Shown piece after piece: positions 61,101 through 64,000 of a stretch of 64,000 bases of DNA (its first letter is position 1; the number at the start of each line of letters is the position of its first letter). The position numbers were made by a program, and so were the translations under genes. The DNA is taken from NCBI GenBank assembly GCA_033063855.1, contig CP093830.1, forward strand, positions 22,320,854-22,384,853. The letters run 5' to 3'. The notes under the pieces were generated by a model. It made no database searches, was not told where the DNA came from, and worked only from the letters and a program-made list of their open reading frames with translations. Source of the DNA: Smittia aterrima (taxonomy: Eukaryota > Arthropoda > Insecta > Diptera > Chironomidae).

Positions 61101-62267
61101 CAGCGTGTGCAGACGATTTTCGGCCAAATTCAGTTCGTGCAAATTGTAGAGTGGCGCGAATGTGTTATCGTCAATGTATCCAATTGAATTATTTCTCAGA
61201 TTCAGCACTTGCAGGAAGAAGAGTTCTTTGAATATTTTCGAGTCGAGTCGGGTCAGTGAATTGTGAGATAGGTTGAGAATCACTAATCGAATCAGACCGG
61301 CGAATGTTTCATTATTTATGTGATGACTCGTCAGCAAATTCTTCGATAAGTCAAGCACTAGCAACTGAGCCAGCTGATGAAACACGCCTTTAGGCAACTC
61401 GTACAGTTCATTATTTTGCAAGAAAATTTCTCTCAGCTCTTTGGAGCTAGAAAATAATCCGCTTGGAATTTGATCAATGTGATTGTAGCTGAGATTGAGC
61501 GCTCTCAATGCATTCAAACCGGTTAGAGTTTCACTGCTTAATTCACTTATGTTGTTGTGTTGCAGATTTAAATGCTGCAGTCGCCGTAGCTTTGACACGG
61601 CCCAGTTTTCTGGTATCACGCGTAGCTCATTCCAACTGAGGTCTAATGTGCTAATCTCTTTAAGCGCACTGCATTCGTCACCAGTAAATCCCAAGTTTTC
61701 AGTGGAACGGATACGATTTCGTGTAAGATTAAGCACTTGCAAGTTGTTTAGTGGACAGTAAAAGCCATCCGGTATCAATCGGATATTTGAGTCTGTTAAC
61801 TCTAATGTCGTTAATTGTTTCAGTCCACTCATTGTATTCTGATGCACTTCCAGTGTCTTCACTACACCCCATTGTGAGTTTTTTGTGCTCACAGTTAGTT
61901 TTTTGAGTCCACTCAGTCCCTCAAACGTGTTCTCGGACAGTTTTACGAGCTTGCACGCTTCGATAACAAGTTCATTCACACTCGACAAGTCGCGGAACAA
62001 TTTTTTTGGTAATTGACTTTCGAACAATGTCGATTCATCACACACAATATCCAATCTCGTTGTGCCTTGAGCATCTTGTAAGAGCTCAGCATTCTGCGTC
62101 AGATCCAAAGTCCTTAGGTTACAAATCGTATGTTTCGTGATTTTATTGTAATCCCATTTGCACTCGTTCGCTGAAGTCAACGAGGCAAAGTTGAGACTGA
62201 TCGCTAACAGCACATTGATAACAACAAGGATATTGGACGTAAACGGTTCACTGTGTTGGCGTGGCAT
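58143..62267 (-). CDS. Toll-7: Toll-7/18-wheeler-class Toll receptor, intronless
   Basis: Single exon of 1374 codons. Signal peptide about 1-34, then a long leucine-rich-repeat ectodomain (about 60-680). A first Cys-rich cap follows (NPFECDC near 683), then a cluster of paired cysteines (CPYEAHCFTLCHCC to NCTCHHD, about 735-765). A short second LRR block has its own cap (NPWSCRC, about 929). The transmembrane helix is 1000-1022 and the TIR domain about 1045-1185 (YDAVIFHSAKD at 1048). The tail, 1186-1374, is rich in Gln, His and Ser. Intronless long Tolls with two Cys caps are the Toll-2/6/7/8 group. The tail words QAPPAYC, NYSSATTATPSP, SEHIYSSIDSDYSTLD and the terminal GPHVQAYLV fit Toll-7 best, with 18-wheeler as the alternative. 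Such receptors act in epithelial cell intercalation and, for Toll-7, reported antiviral responses. In the TIR, the usual box 2 proline-glycine is absent (RDLNED at 1085) and box 3 reads FLEKL rather than FW. Confidence 0.93.
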   Translation of the reverse strand: MPRQHSEPFTSNILVVINVLLAISLNFASLTSANECKWDYNKITKHTICNLRTLDLTQNAELLQDAQGTTRLDIVCDESTLFESQLPKKLFRDLSSVNELVIEACKLVKLSENTFEGLSGLKKLTVSTKNSQWGVVKTLEVHQNTMSGLKQLTTLELTDSNIRLIPDGFYCPLNNLQVLNLTRNRIRSTENLGFTGDECSALKEISTLDLSWNELRVIPENWAVSKLRRLQHLNLQHNNISELSSETLTGLNALRALNLSYNHIDQIPSGLFSSSKELREIFLQNNELYELPKGVFHQLAQLLVLDLSKNLLTSHHINNETFAGLIRLVILNLSHNSLTRLDSKIFKELFFLQVLNLRNNSIGYIDDNTFAPLYNLHELNLAENRLHTLSDKLFNGLQVLSKLTLNNNLISNVELNVFKNCSDLKELDLSSNQLQDVPAALKDLSVLRTLDLGENQIVQFRVGSFKNLIQLNGLRLIDNQIENITKGMFEDLPRLSVLNMAKNRIQSIEQGSFDANKEIEAIRLDGNFVSDINGIFSGLSSLLWLNLAENHLNWFDYAFVPKNLKWLDIHGNYIESLQNYYKLQEEIRIKTLDASHNRLVDVAPMNVPNSIELLFINNNHISNIHANTFVDKVNLSRVDMYANALRKLQMQQLRIAPSMAAKTTGENRQPLPEFYLGGNPFECDCTMEWLHRINNFTSSQYPKIMDLQNIECIMPHSRGAPIRPIESVDITEFVCPYEAHCFTLCHCCYQTGCECDMTCPKNCTCHHDQAWTANMVDCGHQNTQTIPRNIPADATELYLDGNNYPELDVAPFRQHSKLRHLFLNSSRIEIIRNRTFFGLSTLQTLHLHDNRLQKLHGYEFEQLMRLRELNLHNNQLTFIGNQTFAHLKSLQLLRIDGNRLVNAWLWQLLPSMTGNSEQLQRISMGRNPWSCRCRFLQEMTQFVADNALIIQDAQDIYCVDEEKGNIQRELDFNSTSVCSDFYLSSSSSGIANFILFNDYIPLLITLLTTICLLILFIILFIFREPLKLWLFSHYGFFGPPCEDSEKLYDAVIFHSAKDIEYVIKHVANEFESGRSSNLRLCLQYRDLNEDASYIQLLETACASRKIVIVLTRNFLQTEWARYDLRRAVHESLRGRPYKLVIIEDVDIIADAESDIELLPYLKTSGVSRIRRNDRSFLEKLRYALPMEVVYRGTNNYTLDHHQHHMTMPHYPQHMIPQQRQQIKPYPNSATLNGGMIYHNHHHRQAPPAYCPELDETNYSSATTATPSPHPSRHNILASDVHQPSVSQPQQSQSSKQQSSQQRPLSEHIYSSIDSDYSTLDCENQLLQPQQQTPQHQHQSSNDSSASLQRPTANWRTTATNGNIPNGPHVQAYLV

Positions 62268-64000
62268 GATTATGCTTTATGCTTTTTAAAAAAGCATTTC
62301 TTATGTTTTCCTCGTTTCTTAAATTTTCATTTTCCGCTCCTTTGCATAAATTTCATTTTCTTTTTATAAAACTTTTTTCTGCTTTACAAAAACACAATAA
62401 ATTTTTTGCCGCAACTTTTCTTTTTGCTTTTCACTCATTTTTCATCTTTCCGAATGCTTATCCAGAGAAGTTTATTTTTTTCTGGTTTTCAAGTTTTTTT
62501 TCTTTCTCCTTATGTTGCAGTTTCTCTTTATCTCGATTTATAGATGAAATATTGCGTGAAATCTTCTATTTATTAAATTATTTTCAAAGTTTTTTCTGTT
62601 CGGATTCAAAGATTTTGACGAAATTGTTGCCTGCGCACAAGAAATTCCATGAATTTTCAATGTAACTTCATGAAAAATTTATAAAACACTTTAAGATTCT
62701 TTCCGAATGAGGATTGTGTAACTTTTCCTTCGCGACCGTTTAGCTCAGAGCGCTAGCAGAAACTAAAATGAATGCCAGAAAATAAAAGAAAACCTTCTCT
62801 CTTCGTCGGTAGTGGGGGAAATATTCTCTCGAATTCTCTCACTTCCTCTCAAAATCATTCTCAATAAATGCATTTTTCGAGAATCTACCGTTTCCCCTTT
62901 TGCGGTGATGACAAACCAGAGAGAAATTATATGAGAATGCACTTTACATAAAAAAATATTTTCCTGAACAAAGTTGATTTTAATTTGCAATTCACAAATT
63001 ATGTGTTTAATCAGGCTTTATATTCAAACTTCCAATATTCATATTTTAATCAGAGCGAAGCTCGTACAACGTTCGAGAGAGAGAAAAGGTGACTCGTAAT
63101 ATGAAACTCATTAATGCTTTTCATCAGCTTGTGCAATTGCAACGACAATGAAAAACATATTCCGATTTTATCGCTCCGATACCTCAACAAATCTTGTTAA
63201 TTAGATTAGTTCTTTGAAGCGCTATTTAGAGCGGCTTTTGTAAATTGCATGTTAAATTGATTTTAATTGCTGTGCACTGATCGGATATTTATTGGACTGA
63301 TGATTTGTCTATGAGGCTCATAAAGATCTCATATCTCTTAAACTCCGACAGAACAAGAGACGGAAACCTTGGGAAATTACTTATTCATATTTCAACCCTT
63401 TCATGCTCTCCCTTTTCGCATTCGTTCGCTTCAGTTAGTTTCAGCATATTTCACCCATTAAATAGTTTACCTGCTTTAAGTCTTGTTAATTAGGTTGACT
63501 AACGAATTTTCCCTTCGCAAAGCAAGAATGCTCCAATAATTTCATCAAACTTTCGCTCCCTTTTATTATTTCTTCCTTCAACATTTGTATTGAAGCTCCT
63601 TCATCCTTTTTCAATTAGAAAAAAAAATGTTAACGCTTGATAAGCAGAAGCGAGCATTTTCTTATTGTGTGCGACGCTTGATAATACATAAAATTTAGAT
63701 GGAAATTTAATTAAAAGCAAACAAGTAATCCCACATCAAATTAATAATAATCTCTCTGCTGTGCGCCTCGCTTTCACTCAAAGAGTGGGTTGACGTCGTC
63801 GATGTCGGTCTTTCTTCTGTTCCAGTAAAAAATCATGTTTTATTTACTTTTTATTTAATTCAATTTTCGTCGACGATAGAATAAACATTTGTGATTGCAG
63901 GAAAATTTGTTTGAGCAAATCACTCGTGCATATTGCCAATGCAAACAGATACTTTATGCTGTACGTTCTAGTTCTGTGTATTTTTTTCCTCGCTCGCTTC
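62268..64000. other. Upstream flank of the Toll gene, no gene seen
   Basis: Contains T-rich low-complexity DNA immediately before the start codon (about 62280-62640), so the 5' UTR is probably long. Open frames at 62279-62665 and 62763-62990 are low complexity. No TATA box can be assigned with confidence. Confidence 0.5.

Overview
The window is eukaryotic, visibly A+T-rich DNA from an insect, most likely a dipteran and probably a nematoceran (midge-type) fly. Supporting this are many phase-consistent introns of about 55-70 bp, an intronless Toll-7-like receptor, a DUF1091 protein, a Rebers-Riddiford-like cuticle protein and secreted neprilysin-like proteins. The dipteran assignment is inference; no species-specific marker was seen. 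I found no tRNA, rRNA, CRISPR array or intact transposon.

Layout. (1) 2.9-11.4 kb: four head-to-tail, intact, secreted carboxylesterase genes. They share one five-exon architecture (including a 36-bp exon), a TATA box 45-54 bp before each ATG and GATA-type sites just upstream. Patchwork identity between copies points to gene conversion. (2) 14.8-19.25 kb: a rearranged block with a small RR/chitin_bind_4-like cuticle gene and a secreted M13 (neprilysin-like) protein that has lost its zinc-binding HExxH motif. The block also holds a 256-bp tandem duplication of the M13 promoter and 5' coding region that leaves a truncated copy, a further decayed relic of the M13 N-terminus, and three copies of a dispersed repeat. 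(3) 21.9-24.6 kb: a nine-exon SLC5 sodium-coupled solute transporter. (4) 24.6-58.1 kb: about 33 kb with almost no genes. It contains one intact DUF1091 gene (minus strand, 35.4-36.1 kb) framed by a pair of about 215-bp direct repeats, and a heavily decayed intronless C1A (cathepsin L-like) cysteine peptidase pseudogene (minus strand, 30.6-31.3 kb). (5) 58.1-62.3 kb: a complete single-exon Toll-7/18-wheeler-class receptor on the minus strand. The rest is non-coding.

The genes do not form a pathway. Secreted esterases with GATA/TATA promoters suggest a gut digestive or detoxification array. The cuticle/M13 block is a young, actively rearranging cluster of secreted proteins. The Toll gene sits beside a large gene-poor region that could hold its regulatory DNA.

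Three intact genes and all pseudogenes described here needed exon-by-exon or frame-by-frame reading. Exon borders come from splice consensus plus reading-frame continuity and were not checked against transcripts.
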